Part shown: in pieces, positions 1 through 9,949 of the stretch | How the letters are laid out: each line of letters starts with the position of its first letter | Numbering within the stretch: position 1 is the stretch's first letter | From: Eunapius fragilis | Taxonomy: Eukaryota; Porifera; Demospongiae; Spongillida; Spongillidae | Reading direction: 5' to 3' | DNA: 64,000 bases | Assembly (NCBI GenBank): GCA_963681505.1 | Contig: OY811982.1 | Coordinates: 5,590,336-5,654,335 of the forward strand | Notes under the pieces: generated by a model | Told to the model about the DNA's origin: nothing | Databases searched by the model: none | Seen by the model: the letters and a program-made list of their open reading frames with translations, nothing else | Made by a program: the position numbers and the translations under genes

Positions 1-574
1 TGCTTCCTCTGCGACCGCTGATGCATTGAGCTCTTGTCGCAATCCCGAGCGGAAATAGGACTGTATCTCCAGCGTCGCGGTGACAGCTTCGTTGACATTT
101 TTCGGCTCTCGCTGTCGAACAGCAAATGCAACCTGAGGGTTATCAAGCTCACCTACAGTGTAGGTATCTCTCGAGAGCAAGCAATTCGTTTGCTTTATCG
201 TCCAGCTCTGGTAAAGCCTTTTCAGCCAGGACCGATAGCTCGTCTGCAAAATCACTCCAAGACTCATCTCTCTTGCGTCTCCTGGCCTGAAATTCAACAA
301 AATACAACTTTCGCTTACTGTCTGGCTCGAGATGTTTTTGTAACGCTTCCTTTGCTGCTTCGTAGTCATTTTTGGTTTTAGAGGAAAGTCGCTTCCACGT
401 TGTCTGCGCTTTCCCTGTAAGTCGCACTGGCAACCACAACCGCTTCTTTTCGTCGTCCCAACCGTTCACCAAAGCAATGGCATCGAAATGGTCTATCCAC
501 TCAGCCCAATTTGACAGACCTGAGAAAGAATCAGGCGAAACGAGAGGGCGACTAGCGCTAACGGACGCGGCCAC
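1..574 (-). pseudogene. Ty3/gypsy gag (capsid) fragment, frameshifted
   Basis: Reading on the minus strand from 574, an open frame of about 141 codons has the look of a retrotransposon Gag capsid: it opens MAASVSASRP, then FSGLSNWAEWIDHF, a GKAQTTW motif and a SWSDFADEL motif, all typical of the Ty3/gypsy Gag family. The frame stops at 149. A related reading (beginning ELDNPQVAFAVRQ, later VNEAVTATLE) continues in a different frame from about 148 to the window edge, so a small indel near 149-156 has broken the gene. Gag would form the particle that packages element RNA. No protease or polymerase lies alongside in the same orientation. The element continues beyond the left edge. The family call is firm; the exact lineage is not known. 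Confidence 0.75.
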
Positions 575-1277
<703 letters not shown>

Positions 1278-1498
1278 ACAGGTCATGTGAGCGCAGATTT
1301 AGTTCTTGGAACCAGTCCACGTTGCGCCATCAGCTGAAGGCCATTACAAGTAAATATATGTTACGTCTCATGCATGATCATACCCAAAGTGCATTTTCGT
1401 TCCATATGCTTATTTTAAAATGGAGTTTGCACTTTATTTGTGGAAATCGGAAGTTTCGCTAGAAACTTCCATATAGGAATTCAAGGCCGTAGTAAAGT

Positions 1499-1521
1499 GG
1501 GGGGGGGGGGGGGGGGGGGGG
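1499..1521. repeat. Poly-G tract, 23 bases
   Basis: Uninterrupted G run. It is one of many long C or G homopolymers in this window. The flanks (1278-1745) hold nothing I recognise. Confidence 0.95.
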
Positions 1522-1745
1522 CTTAAGCCTTCCCAAAATTTTAGTCCAGCATATTATTTATAAAAGGATACACGTCAATGTTATAGTCACAAATTGAGCA
1601 GATTCCGGTATTGCAAGCGGCCCGTAAATTTAGAACTAGAAAGTGCGGTCAACCGTCGATCAATCAGCGATGCATCGTATTATCAAGATCATGAATATTA
1701 ATTAGCCCCCCCAAATTTTTGTGATTAACTACGGCCATGACCTGG

Positions 1746-3027
1746 ATTTGACCCCGACTATGCATATCATTAAAAACACGCGACCCGTTTATAACGAGGC
1801 TCCTGACGATCGGATCGCTTAGCTAGTTGTTTTATTCCAACGATTATACGAAAGCGAGTAATTTCGTCGTATTTTTTTCATGTCGAAAAACCGCGCGGTT
1901 GTAGAGAACAAAAAGTACAGCCCGTCTTCGTACCCAGTCTCCTTCTTCTTGACCAAGAATATATTTGGGATAGGAACACACTTAATTTTACCAATAGCTT
2001 CAGCATTGGCTGGAGGAGTGCATACTGTGATGATGAAAAAGTCTATTGTTTATTTTGGTAATTGTAATGTTATATTTGGGCTGTACTAAACGCTACTCGT
2101 ATCATTACAAGGCAGAATCCTGACTAGTTTAGAATTGTCGATCAGAAAACAACAGGAGCAGTAGCAAAATGATTTACAATCAACAACGTCTATTCGGTCA
2201 GTGTAAGACGTATAATTAGATAAGTAACGAAAAACAATTCTCTATGAGAAATTTGGTGAGATATGCTAATTATAGGATTTGAAGGCAATCGTGGTGTAAA
2301 AAGCAAGGAAACAAGGGTCTGTAATAGTAAGGAAAAATGTCATAGTCCTATATTTAGCCCGTTAGTAGCATATACTATGTTCGTGTGCTAAATATAGGAC
2401 TATGCCAATTTCCCTTACTACAGACCCTTGTTTCCTTGCTTTTTACACCACCATTGCCTTCAAATCCTATATCTCACCAACTTTCCGCTCACAGAGAATG
2501 TTTTTTCGTTACTTGTTTCATAATTTTTTTCCTCATATCTAACTATACGTCTTACACTGACCGCGTAGTTGATTGTGAATCATTTGCTACTGCTCCTACA
2601 GTTTTCTGGTTTGGTTATCGACAATTCTAAACTCGTCACGATTCTGCCTTGTAATGACACGAGTTAGCGAATAGTACGGCCCAAATATACAATTACCAAA
2701 ATATACAATCGACTATTTGATCATAGTAGTACTCCTCCAGTCAATCCTGAAGCTATTGGTGAAATTTCCATTCTTTAAATGTGTTCCTATCCAGTTATGC
2801 GTGGTCAAGAAGGAGAAGGAGGAGGATAATTCCGGGACTGGGTACGCGGACGGGCAGTACCCTTTATGTTCTTTCAACCGCACGGTTTTACGACATAAAA
2901 CAAATGAGGAAATTACTCACTTTCGTCTCCTCGTTGGATTATAAGAACTAGCAAAACGATCCGGTCGTCAGGAGTCTCGTTATAAACGGGTCGAGTGTTT
3001 TTAATGACTTCATAGTCGGGGTCAAAT
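1746..3027. mobile_element. Foldback (long inverted repeat) element, about 1.28 kb
   Basis: The left half (1746-2358) is mirrored, imperfectly but along its whole length, by the right half (2388-3027), leaving a loop of about 29 bases. Matching landmarks include GTCAGGAG next to CGTTATAAACGGGTCG on the right and their reverse complements on the left. The inner part (about 2220-2525) is the same hairpin seen at 3065, 3593, 39486 and 47060. No protein-coding capacity is evident, so this looks like a non-autonomous foldback or MITE-type transposon. The short open frames over it are unlikely to be genes. The superfamily is unknown because no clear target duplication is visible. Confidence 0.8.
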
Positions 3028-3064
3028 TCTATAGGGAAGTTTGTAAGAAAAAAAAAAATCTATG

Positions 3065-3265
3065 AAACAAGTAACTAAAAAACGTTCTCTATGAGAAAGT
3101 TGGTGAGATATAGGATTTGAAGGCAATGATGGTGTAAAAAGCACGGAAACAAGGGTCTGTAATAGTAAGGGAAAATGTCATAGTCTTATATTTAGCACAT
3201 GAACATAGTACATGCTGAAAACGGGCTAAATATAAGGCTATGACAATTTTCCTTACCATTACAGA
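3065..3265. mobile_element. Truncated copy of the hairpin element
   Basis: Starts with the family signature (CGTTCTCTATGAGAAAGTTGG, then GGTGTAAAAAGCACGG), runs through a GCTAAATATA loop region and begins the return arm (GACAATTTTCCTTACC). It then stops abruptly at the gypsy integrase sequence. Only about a third of the return arm remains. Confidence 0.75.
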
Positions 3266-3455
3266 AGCAGTTCTATGACTCCGAGAATGTGGCTAAAGAG
3301 CTGGTGAAGCTCTTCGCAAGAGTGGGGATCCCTTCTGAAATTCTGACAGATCAAGGGACGACCTTCCCGTCCCAACTTCTCACTTAATTGTATCGATTGT
3401 CACACGTTGGCCCAATTTGGACGATGCCCTACCACACACAGACTGACAACGGTGC
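3266..3455 (+). pseudogene. Ty3/gypsy integrase core fragment
   Basis: The plus-strand translation contains the middle of an integrase catalytic core: ELVKLFARVGIPSEILTDQG (the second catalytic Asp in LTDQG), then a Tyr-His-x-Gln-Thr-Asp segment equivalent to YHPQTDG in active enzymes. A stop interrupts it after SQLLT and the active-site Glu region is lost. A very similar fragment is at 15,890-16,085, so both derive from the same rearranged ancestor. Confidence 0.7.
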
Positions 3456-3592
3456 CAAAGTAGGATGCGCATTTAAATGTAGTGTGTTGTGCGCATGTGT
3501 AGTGTCTTATCCTTAGGTATATTAGTGCATTCCCACAATGACATGGCAGACAGATGGCTGCTTGCTGGAATACAATGGGCAATATGAGAATC

Positions 3593-4268
3593 CACAAGTA
3601 AAGAAAAACATTCTCTAACGAGAAAGTTGGTGGGATATAGGAATTGGAGGCAAAGGTGGTGTAAAAAGGAAGGGAACAAGGTTTTTGGAAAAGAAAAATG
3701 AGATAAAAATCCTATATTTAGCACTTCTTTTGGTTGTTGCAAGTACATGTGCTAAATATAGGTTTTTTATCTCATTTTTCTTTTTCAAAAACCTTGTTCC
3801 CTTCCTTTTTACACCACCTTTGCCTCCAATTCCTATATTCCACCAACTTTCTCGTTAGAGAATGTTTTTCTTTACTTGTTTCTTCTATTTTTTAATTAAT
3901 ACTGGCAAGTGCCCCCCCCCCCTACCCCCCACCCACCCACCCCTCCCCCCTCCCCCCCTCCGCTTCAATTACCGTCACGAGCAGACGCCCGCTTTTGTTT
4001 GGGATCACTGTAAGGAACGCGGGAGAATTCAAACACGTCGTCTGCTCTCCTCTTTTGTTGGCACAATTCTAAATATACGTAAATGTCGCCATGGGAACGC
4101 TTCTATTTAACACTACGCATTACGTAATGATTACGTATGTCAGTTTTATGCTTTATTCATACATCTGATACTTGAAGATGGCCTTCCAGGAGATTCTAAA
4201 GCGATTGGTATAATTGGCGCTCTTTAAAACCATTCCTATCCGGAGTTATACTCACCCGAGAATTAGAA

Positions 4269-4312
<44 letters not shown>

Positions 4313-4548
4313 AGAAGATTTGGCCTGGGGACGAGGTAAAACACGAACTTTTTTGTTCTCTTAAAGGAAACAGTTTAAAGACCGGAACAAAACATTAAAA
4401 TGACCGTCTTTGCCTTCTGGTTCGATAGGAACAAAGGGCTAAACTATCCGTTTCTTGGTACGCGAGTTATACGCGGGTCGTGTTTTTTTAATGATATTCA
4501 CGACCCGGGTCAATTCCTATATAGGAACTACTATCGTAGTTCCTGATA
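3593..4548. mobile_element. Foldback element inserted in gypsy DNA (right-arm copy)
   Basis: An inner hairpin (3593-3884, arms near-perfect; loop around GCACTTCTTTTGG) is followed by about 660 bases resembling the right outer arm of the 1746-3027 element, including the CGGGTCGTGTTTTTTTAATG segment near its end. The left outer arm is missing. The homologous gypsy segment at 16,190-16,210 lacks all of this, which gives an empty-site comparison: sequence ending GAGAATCCA joins directly to CCAAGAATTAATGTTCTGG there. It contains poly-C/ACCC stretches (3908-3960) and a (GAC)n run (4270-4311). Confidence 0.8.
4270..4311. repeat. (GAC)n trinucleotide repeat
   Basis: About 13 consecutive GAC/ACG units inside the foldback element. 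Element 1 has a purine-rich GAAGGAGAAGGAGGAGGA stretch at the equivalent place, so the repeat probably grew after insertion. Confidence 0.95.
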
Positions 4549-5296
4549 CCAACTATTAATGTCCTGGTGTTGAGATTTATGACACAATATTGTGCTCCCA
4601 GGCAGTCTGTCCCCAATATGAACTTCTTAGACATGTCATCCACCACAAGAGCCTGATGCTTCGTCTGGTGTGGTCCAACCTGTAAGAGCACATCAGCCTC
4701 CCCACTTACTGCCAAACGCTCGCCATTCACTGCCATAATAAGTATTGTAGAAGCGACAAGTTCATTTTGTCTGCACAGCACATTATCCCAAACCTCTTTT
4801 GTGTAAAAGAGTGACCGATGAACCTGTATCCACCAACATAGAAACTTGGTGGCCCTCCACAAACCAGTTCACTGTATGCATGCATGCACCAACTGAAAAT
4901 GTACCTTATTGCATCCTTCTTCTGTTGAATACCTGGTTACCTCAGCCGGCAGTCGCGATGAAGATGACCAGCTTGTTTAAAAGTCCTGACAAAATTTAAT
5001 TTGCCATGCATGCATCATTGCGGTGGCTTTCTATTTTCCTTTGATCGCGCAGTTAATTCAGCTGCAGTCTTCGTCAACTATTCCACTTGTGAAGAGTGTT
5101 TCTCTATCGAGGCTACCTTACATGAGTTACCTGATTCCTCACTGTTTTCCCTGTCGGATACGAGTGCAGCGCTGGGGTTCTTGACAGTCTTAAACTGTGA
5201 TGGGGTACATACCCCAGTATCCCGTACAGAAAAACTTGTTTCTAGCAGCATTAAGCATATGGTTGATCGAATTACTGATATTGCTCCCTCCGACAA
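4549..5296 (-). pseudogene. Ty3/gypsy gag zinc knuckle and protease fragment, inverted
   Basis: Read on the minus strand from about 5296: a degraded Gag tail, then a CCHC zinc-knuckle remnant (AGHLHRDCRLR, near 4930-4970), then a retropepsin. The protease has the active-site motif LVDTGSSVTLL (near 4830) and the flap/C-terminal region with FILGTDCLGAQYCVINL (near 4590). The frame shifts at about 4800 between the active site and the rest, and the Gag part has stops, so it is dead. It lies in opposite orientation to the integrase before it and the reverse transcriptase after it. The same inverted arrangement recurs at 16,086-16,375. Confidence 0.7.
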
Positions 5297-6300
5297 GTTG
5301 AATTAGAACCAGAGGATGGAAAAAAACGGCATTCAGCACACCCTTTGGATTCTATCAATTCAAGGTTATGCCATTTGGCCTGTCCAACATACCTAGCACA
5401 TTTCAAAAGTTAATGGAATTGGTGCTGAGGGGTTTGCACTGGTCCACATGTCTGGTGTATTTGGATGATATAATAATAATTATTGTATTTAGCCAAATGG
5501 TGGGGGAGCACCTCCAGAGACTGGAGGAAGTACTTGCTAGATTGCAACAGGCTGGATTGAAAATCAAGCCAAGCAAGTGCGGATCTACCTCAACACCCTT
5601 CTCAGGAAGGGTGTTGAGGAAGATCCCAGAAAAATTAGCTGTGTTTCTAGTTGGGTTTCCCCTCTGAATCAGGAGAGTTTGCAACATTTCCTTGGGTTTG
5701 CCTCATATTATCACAAGTTTATCCCAAACTTTGACCAGATAGCTGCACCCCTACACATCTGACAGAAAAATCCAGAGAGTGGTTGCAGTCTAAGCATGCA
5801 GTGTGAAGATGCCTTCATTTCCCTCAAGACACATCTGATCTCTCCTCCAATACTCTCATTTCCTGACTTCCACGCAGTGTTTACCATGGATACTGATGCA
5901 AGCCTGGATGGAGTTGGTGTGGTACTCTCCCAGCAAAATGACAGGTGTGTGTTTGCATATGCTAAAGTCCTGTGCTCACCAAACCTGAGCAACAGTACTA
6001 TACCACTCATTGTGCAATGTTGGCTCTTGTATGGGCAGTTCAAATATCAAACCTTACCTGTGGGGCAATCAGTTTTTTGTCGCACCGATCACAGTGCACT
6101 TCAGTGGTTATGGAACATTAAGGATCCACGGGGACAGGTTGCTAGATGGTGGAAATCCTGTCTTAATATGATTTCAAAGTTCAGCATCGTCCTGGTGTCA
6201 AGCACGGCAATGCTGACCCTTTGTCAAGACTTCCATGCAAACAATGTGGGCTTTCAGAGTTGCCAGGAATGGGTGCTGTTAGTCTTGTTAACTTTTTAAC
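5297..6300 (+). pseudogene. Ty3/gypsy reverse transcriptase and RNase H, decayed
   Basis: The plus strand contains the RT palm: FSTPFGFYQFKVMPFGLS, then the catalytic YLDD box (LVYLDDIIII, near 5460), followed by the thumb/connection motif LQHFLGFASYYHKFIPNF. RNase H follows with the first catalytic Asp in FTMDTDASLDGVG (near 5885) and a HSALQWL motif (near 6095). There are several frameshifts and at least two stops (around 5600-5690 and 5761), so no full polymerase is encoded. It is the canonical RT-RH order, continued by the tether and integrase pieces below. Confidence 0.85.
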
Positions 6301-6840
6301 ATGGTTCATCATCAGCTGAGCAAAGGCAGAGTTGCAATGATCTGACAATGATCTGAAACAGGTCCTGGTATGGATTGAAAAGAACCAGTGTCCAGCAGGA
6401 TTTTCAAAGAACTGTGAATACTGGGTGCAGACTTTCTGGTCACAGCGTGATCATCTCATGATGATAAATGGGGTGCTTTTCAGCGAATGGGAGGATGTGC
6501 CAGGAAAAGGTCATAATAATTTTTATTCCCCAGGATATGGTTCGTTCCATATTGCATCAGCTTCATGATGCACCAAGTGGTAGTCATTTTGTTGTTACTC
6601 AGACACTTAATAAGATCAGTTCTTGTTTCTATTGGCCTGGTCCCTCAGGTGCTGACATATCTGCAGAATGATGGATCTGCTCACTGCAGGCAATGTGTCA
6701 AGCTTTTTCAACCTATAGTCCACCTTACCACACCTGCCTCTCCGTACCAATGTTTTGCACTGGCGGTCGTCTATGTTGGTTGCCTGCTCCTCAACTGCAT
6801 ACTGCTGTGGGAAAGACTTCTCATCAATTCCATAGTTTCT
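6301..6840 (+). pseudogene. Ty3/gypsy pol tether and H2C2 zinc-finger remnant
   Basis: Continues the element above. The motif IVRSILHQLHDAPSGSHFV-type reading near 6540 and FYWPG near 6630 mark the integrase N-terminal zinc-binding region; CRQCVKLF near 6690 supplies its Cys pair. Stops and frame changes show decay. A later reading breaks down by 6840. Confidence 0.65.
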
Positions 6841-6844
6841 CCTC

Positions 6845-7255
6845 TATCTAGTTAGTAACTTTTGTAGATGGGGCAGCTAGGTTGGTCAGTTTGACCACAC
6901 CCTCCATGTACTCATTTGCCATCTCAGTTACAGACTTCAGCACCTCTGGCTTGTAGTTATTTTTATAACCCTGGAATAACTCCTCTGAAACTGCACTGAA
7001 TTCTGGTTACGTGAACCAGGTGTATTATTCACTGATTGGTTTGCCCAGGCTGATGTAAAGACCATTGTAGAAATCCCTGAGCTTTTGTATGGGTGGCTCC
7101 CTTCTCTATGTTTCTAGCATAGAAGGGCTCCACTAGATGTACTCCCAAGCAGGCAAACACCATCAGAATGACCCTAATGTAGGGGAGCTCCATTACTTCT
7201 CGAACCAAGCAGGCCAGACGGTTGTTGAGGTGGGGGTTCTGATTTAGAACTCTAC
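6845..7255 (-). pseudogene. Decayed coding segment of unknown family
   Basis: On the minus strand the sequence reads as protein in short frame-shifted blocks: one beginning LNNRLACLVREVMELPYI, then MVFACLGVHLVEPFYARN; another with DFYNGLYISLGKPIS; a third with PEVLKSVTEMANEYMEGVVK. The blocks look collinear, suggesting one former protein with indels and a stop. I do not recognise the family. It sits antisense between the H2C2 and integrase parts of a gypsy element, so it is probably an insertion or an exon carried by another repeat. Confidence 0.35.
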
Positions 7256-7500
7256 AAGGTATGAGCTTATCGTTTTTTTTCCGCGTGCGTGTTCTTCACG
7301 TACACCGTTAATTGTCAATGCGTGGGTCATAAAATGTTTTTTTTTGCAGAAGGTGGGGTGTTTATTTCACAATAGACACTCACATCTTATACTGAATTTC
7401 ATCTACATACGTCAATGAACAACTACCCAAGATGACGCAACCCATTGGATTCAACAATAAGTTTAGGCTAAACTGCAGAGAGAACTCTCCAGTCAGCCAT
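7256..7500. other. No gene recognised
   Basis: Short stretch between the unknown antisense fragment and the integrase fragment, with T runs at about 7271 and 7337. Nothing to support a feature. Confidence 0.4.
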
Positions 7501-7902
7501 TTCAGCGGGTGCCAATGGATAACCTGGGACCATTACCTCAGTCTGTGATAGGTAATAAATACATACTTGTTATTGGTGACTACTTCACCAAATGGATGGA
7601 GGCATTTGCCATACCAAACATGGAAGCAGTTACTGTGGCTGAGACATCAGTGGTTTGTGAGTCACTTTGGTGTCCCTGATTTCCTACTCACTGATTTCCT
7701 ACTCACTGACCAAGGTCAGAACTTTGAATCTACCTTGTTAAGAGTTAGTAAGACTAGAACTAACCCATACCATCCTCAGTCGGATGGTCTGATTAAACGG
7801 TTTAACCATGCATTGTTGAGTTTACTGAGTATGGCAACTAAGGATGAACACAACTGGGACTTGCATCTATTTATAGGGGTTTATGCATATAGTGTGCGCT
7901 AA
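7501..7902 (+). pseudogene. Ty3/gypsy integrase core fragment
   Basis: Integrase core on the plus strand: GDYFTKWMEAFAIP carries the first catalytic Asp, LTDQGQNFES the second, and HPQSDGLIKRFNHALLSLLS the region of the catalytic Glu, which reads Lys here (IKRFN where VERFN is usual). A 15-bp direct tandem duplication (TGATTTCCTACTCAC twice, about 7677-7706) inserts an extra DFLLT, and frame changes precede it. The enzyme is inactive by these defects. Confidence 0.8.
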
Positions 7903-7995
7903 ATACAGGTCATTTTCATTTATTGACGCTTTTTCCTTTCATTGTATACCACTATGCCTCTCAATCCTGTGTCTATCCAACATTCAAATTCGTGC
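7892..7995. repeat. Degenerate half of the hairpin element
   Basis: GTGCGCTAAATACAGGTCATTTTC, then CTTTCATTGTATACCACTATGCC and CTATCCAACATTC align with the right arm of the hairpin family (GCTAAATATAGG, TTTTTACACCACCATTGCC, CCACCAACTTTC). Strongly diverged, left arm absent. The following 8000-8430 holds nothing I can name. Confidence 0.45.
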
Positions 7996-8439
7996 GCTAT
8001 TTCGTAATAGGTGTGGTCAATGTTTGATATAGCGTAAGAATTCTTTGAGATGTGGTCGGCGGGCGGGGGTGGTGGGGGGAGACCTGCATGGTCCTTGATT
8101 TTATGAGGTGTCACTGCTTTCCTTCTTTTCGCAACTCGTCCTTTCGAAACAGTAGACCATCTTTTACAAAGAACAACGCAGCACTTCTTCTGATCATTCT
8201 CTTTTCATCCTTTAGTTGCTTCTTCGCGATACGCGCCTTCGAGTAAGTACTTATAAATGTCGTTGTACAACAGCGCCTCCTTTGTAATATTTTTGTCCTC
8301 ACTAACGCTCATCTTTAACTCTTTGATACTGACGGCACGTGTTGGAACGGAAGTAATCCATAGTATACGGAGTCCCCCGTCCGCTATGGGCCTATGGAGA
8401 ACTTCAGATCAGACACAAATGTATATGTCGATGGTGGGG

Positions 8440-8830
8440 GGACAGTCTAACCTAAAAGGGGGACAATGTATCCTAGGATGCATTGTCCGTAGGCGGACAA
8501 GCTATCCGGGGGGACAGACTATCCTGTTACACCGGACAGCACCCCCCCCCCCCCCCCCCCCCCCTCCGCTTTTCGTATCGGGCCTTAAGTGGATAGCACC
8601 TCCCCCCCCCACCCCTTTTCGTATCGGGCCTGAAGCGGACAGCACACCACCCCCCCCCCCCCCCCCCCCCGCTTTTCGTGTCGGGCCTAAAGCGGATAGC
8701 AACCCCCCCCCCCCTCCCCCCGCTTTTCGTATCGGACCTGAAGCGGACACCCCCCCCCCCCCCCCCCCCCCCCCCGCATATCGTATTGCGGGTCTCAACC
8801 TCCCTTTTGGAAAACCCTGTATCCGCCCCT
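8440..8830. repeat. Poly-C minisatellite, units of about 50-60 bp
   Basis: Four to five tandem copies of a unit made of CGCTTTTCGTATCGGGCC, then TGAAGCGGACAGCA and then a run of 8-20 C residues (units beginning near 8566, 8613, 8671, 8720, 8775). Copies differ by point changes and C-run length. The open frames here (long Pro or Gly stretches on either strand) are low-complexity artefacts. Confidence 0.9.
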
Positions 8831-8937
8831 GTACAGTAGCAGATCTATCCCCCCCTCCCCCAGCCCTTCGATAATATTTTCACAGCCGGCAGTAAATTAG
8901 GCAATCTGCATTGATAGTTTTCGTACGTCCGCGCCTG

Positions 8938-9757
8938 TATTAATCTAGGACAGAGAGGCACAATACGAATACGAGTGGAAAAGGCAACGGGAGGCAGCGG
9001 CGCTGAAGAGAGCTCAAATGAGAGCAGATGGAGGTGCTGGCCTGCGAAGTGTAGTCTGGTTGAGACATGACCATGGGCGTCCCCATGCAGGGGGGGGGGG
9101 GGGGGCAGGGGGGGCCATGGCCCCCCCCCCTTCGGGACTGAATGGCGCCCCCCCCCCCCCCCCCCCCCCCCTGTTTACAACATGCGCACCCCCACTGGCT
9201 GAATTGGCTGAATTCAAAGCGGACAGCATCCACAGTCCACTGGTTGAATCTGCCGAGAGCGCGGACACCTCATTGACTGAATTGGCCGAAAGCTGCCATC
9301 AGCCCCCCCCCCCCCCCCCCCCCCCACTGGTTGAATCGGCCGAAAGTGGACAACGTATACGCGGCTGTCAAGTGGCGCCCCCTTGCCCTATCCTGGCCCC
9401 CTCCTTCCAGAAAAGCTGGGGACGCCCATGATGACGGACAGATGATCTGTTATAAGATTCTCGGACAACTCATGAAAGTGAGATAAAGTTGCTGAACTGT
9501 CAGAATAGAACGAACTTAACTCGTAGATCTGGCAATCTTCGAGCGTATTATGCGTTCGTATGTAGTAACAGAGGAGAACTGGTCGTTGAAATTGCATGGC
9601 TCCAAAACTGACGCGCGGGTAAGGTGCAGCATGGCTATGCAGCAATGAAAGCAGAGGAGGCTGGTACCTATCAATTAATTACTGAAGGAGGCCACACTGC
9701 GCAAGTATACATCTCAGAGGAAACGTACAGGCGTAGATCTGGAGATGCTGTAGGAAG
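8938..9757 (+). pseudogene. 5' part of a SCAN-like gag (Gmr1-type gypsy), interrupted
   Basis: Plus-strand Gag N-terminal part, in frame-shifted pieces: YEWKRQREAAALKRAQMR (8958-9020), then after the small MITE at 9072-9430 a segment leading to AAMKAEEAGTYQL (near 9645) and YISEETYRRRS (9711-9741). These resemble the Gag of Gmr1-like Ty3/gypsy elements, the family from which the vertebrate SCAN domain was derived. The reading breaks at 9757 where the helicase transposon is inserted and resumes at 14,583 or soon after. Other indels and stops show that the gene was already decayed or has decayed since. Confidence 0.6.
9072..9430. mobile_element. Small MITE with 5-bp target duplication
   Basis: Both ends carry CATGGGCGTCCCC as an inverted repeat, flanked by ATGAC at 9067-9071 and again at 9431-9435. 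The 359-bp interior is non-coding, made of C and G homopolymers (9091-9106, 9121-9130, 9150-9170, 9303-9326) and short units around GGTTGAATCGGCCGAAAG. It is inserted in the decayed gag above. The superfamily is unknown. Confidence 0.75.
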
Positions 9758-9924
9758 TAGTCTGGGGACCAGACCCATGGCATAATTGTGCATTGGGTCT
9801 GGCCAAACGTGCATACCCGAGTTGTTCTGATTAGTTTATTGTTTATACGATATTCATACGCCACAAAACCATGCCACGAGCCTGAATTTAATCAACACCT
9901 ACCCTACGCGTGCGTGACTTCATA
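9758..9924. repeat. Left terminal inverted repeat, perfect 167 bp
   Basis: By eye, base-for-base the reverse complement of 14416-14582. It contains an internal second GGGTCTGG motif near 9798 and probably the promoter for the helicase gene, whose start codon is 25 bases past the perfect part. The small open frame reading through it is not a separate gene. Confidence 0.92.
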
Positions 9925-9949
9925 TCTCAGTTGTAGTAAACGCGGCAAA

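Noticed and set aside
1746..3027. Possible protein genes in the foldback element
   Set aside because: The frames fall on palindromic arms, show no family features and are not kept in the second copy.
1746..4548. Hammerhead-type ribozyme in the hairpin family
   Set aside because: I could not find the CUGAUGA and GAAA core elements in the right arrangement.
8257..9431. Pro-rich and Gly-rich open frames
   Set aside because: They come from poly-C/poly-G minisatellite units and a MITE, not from a gene.
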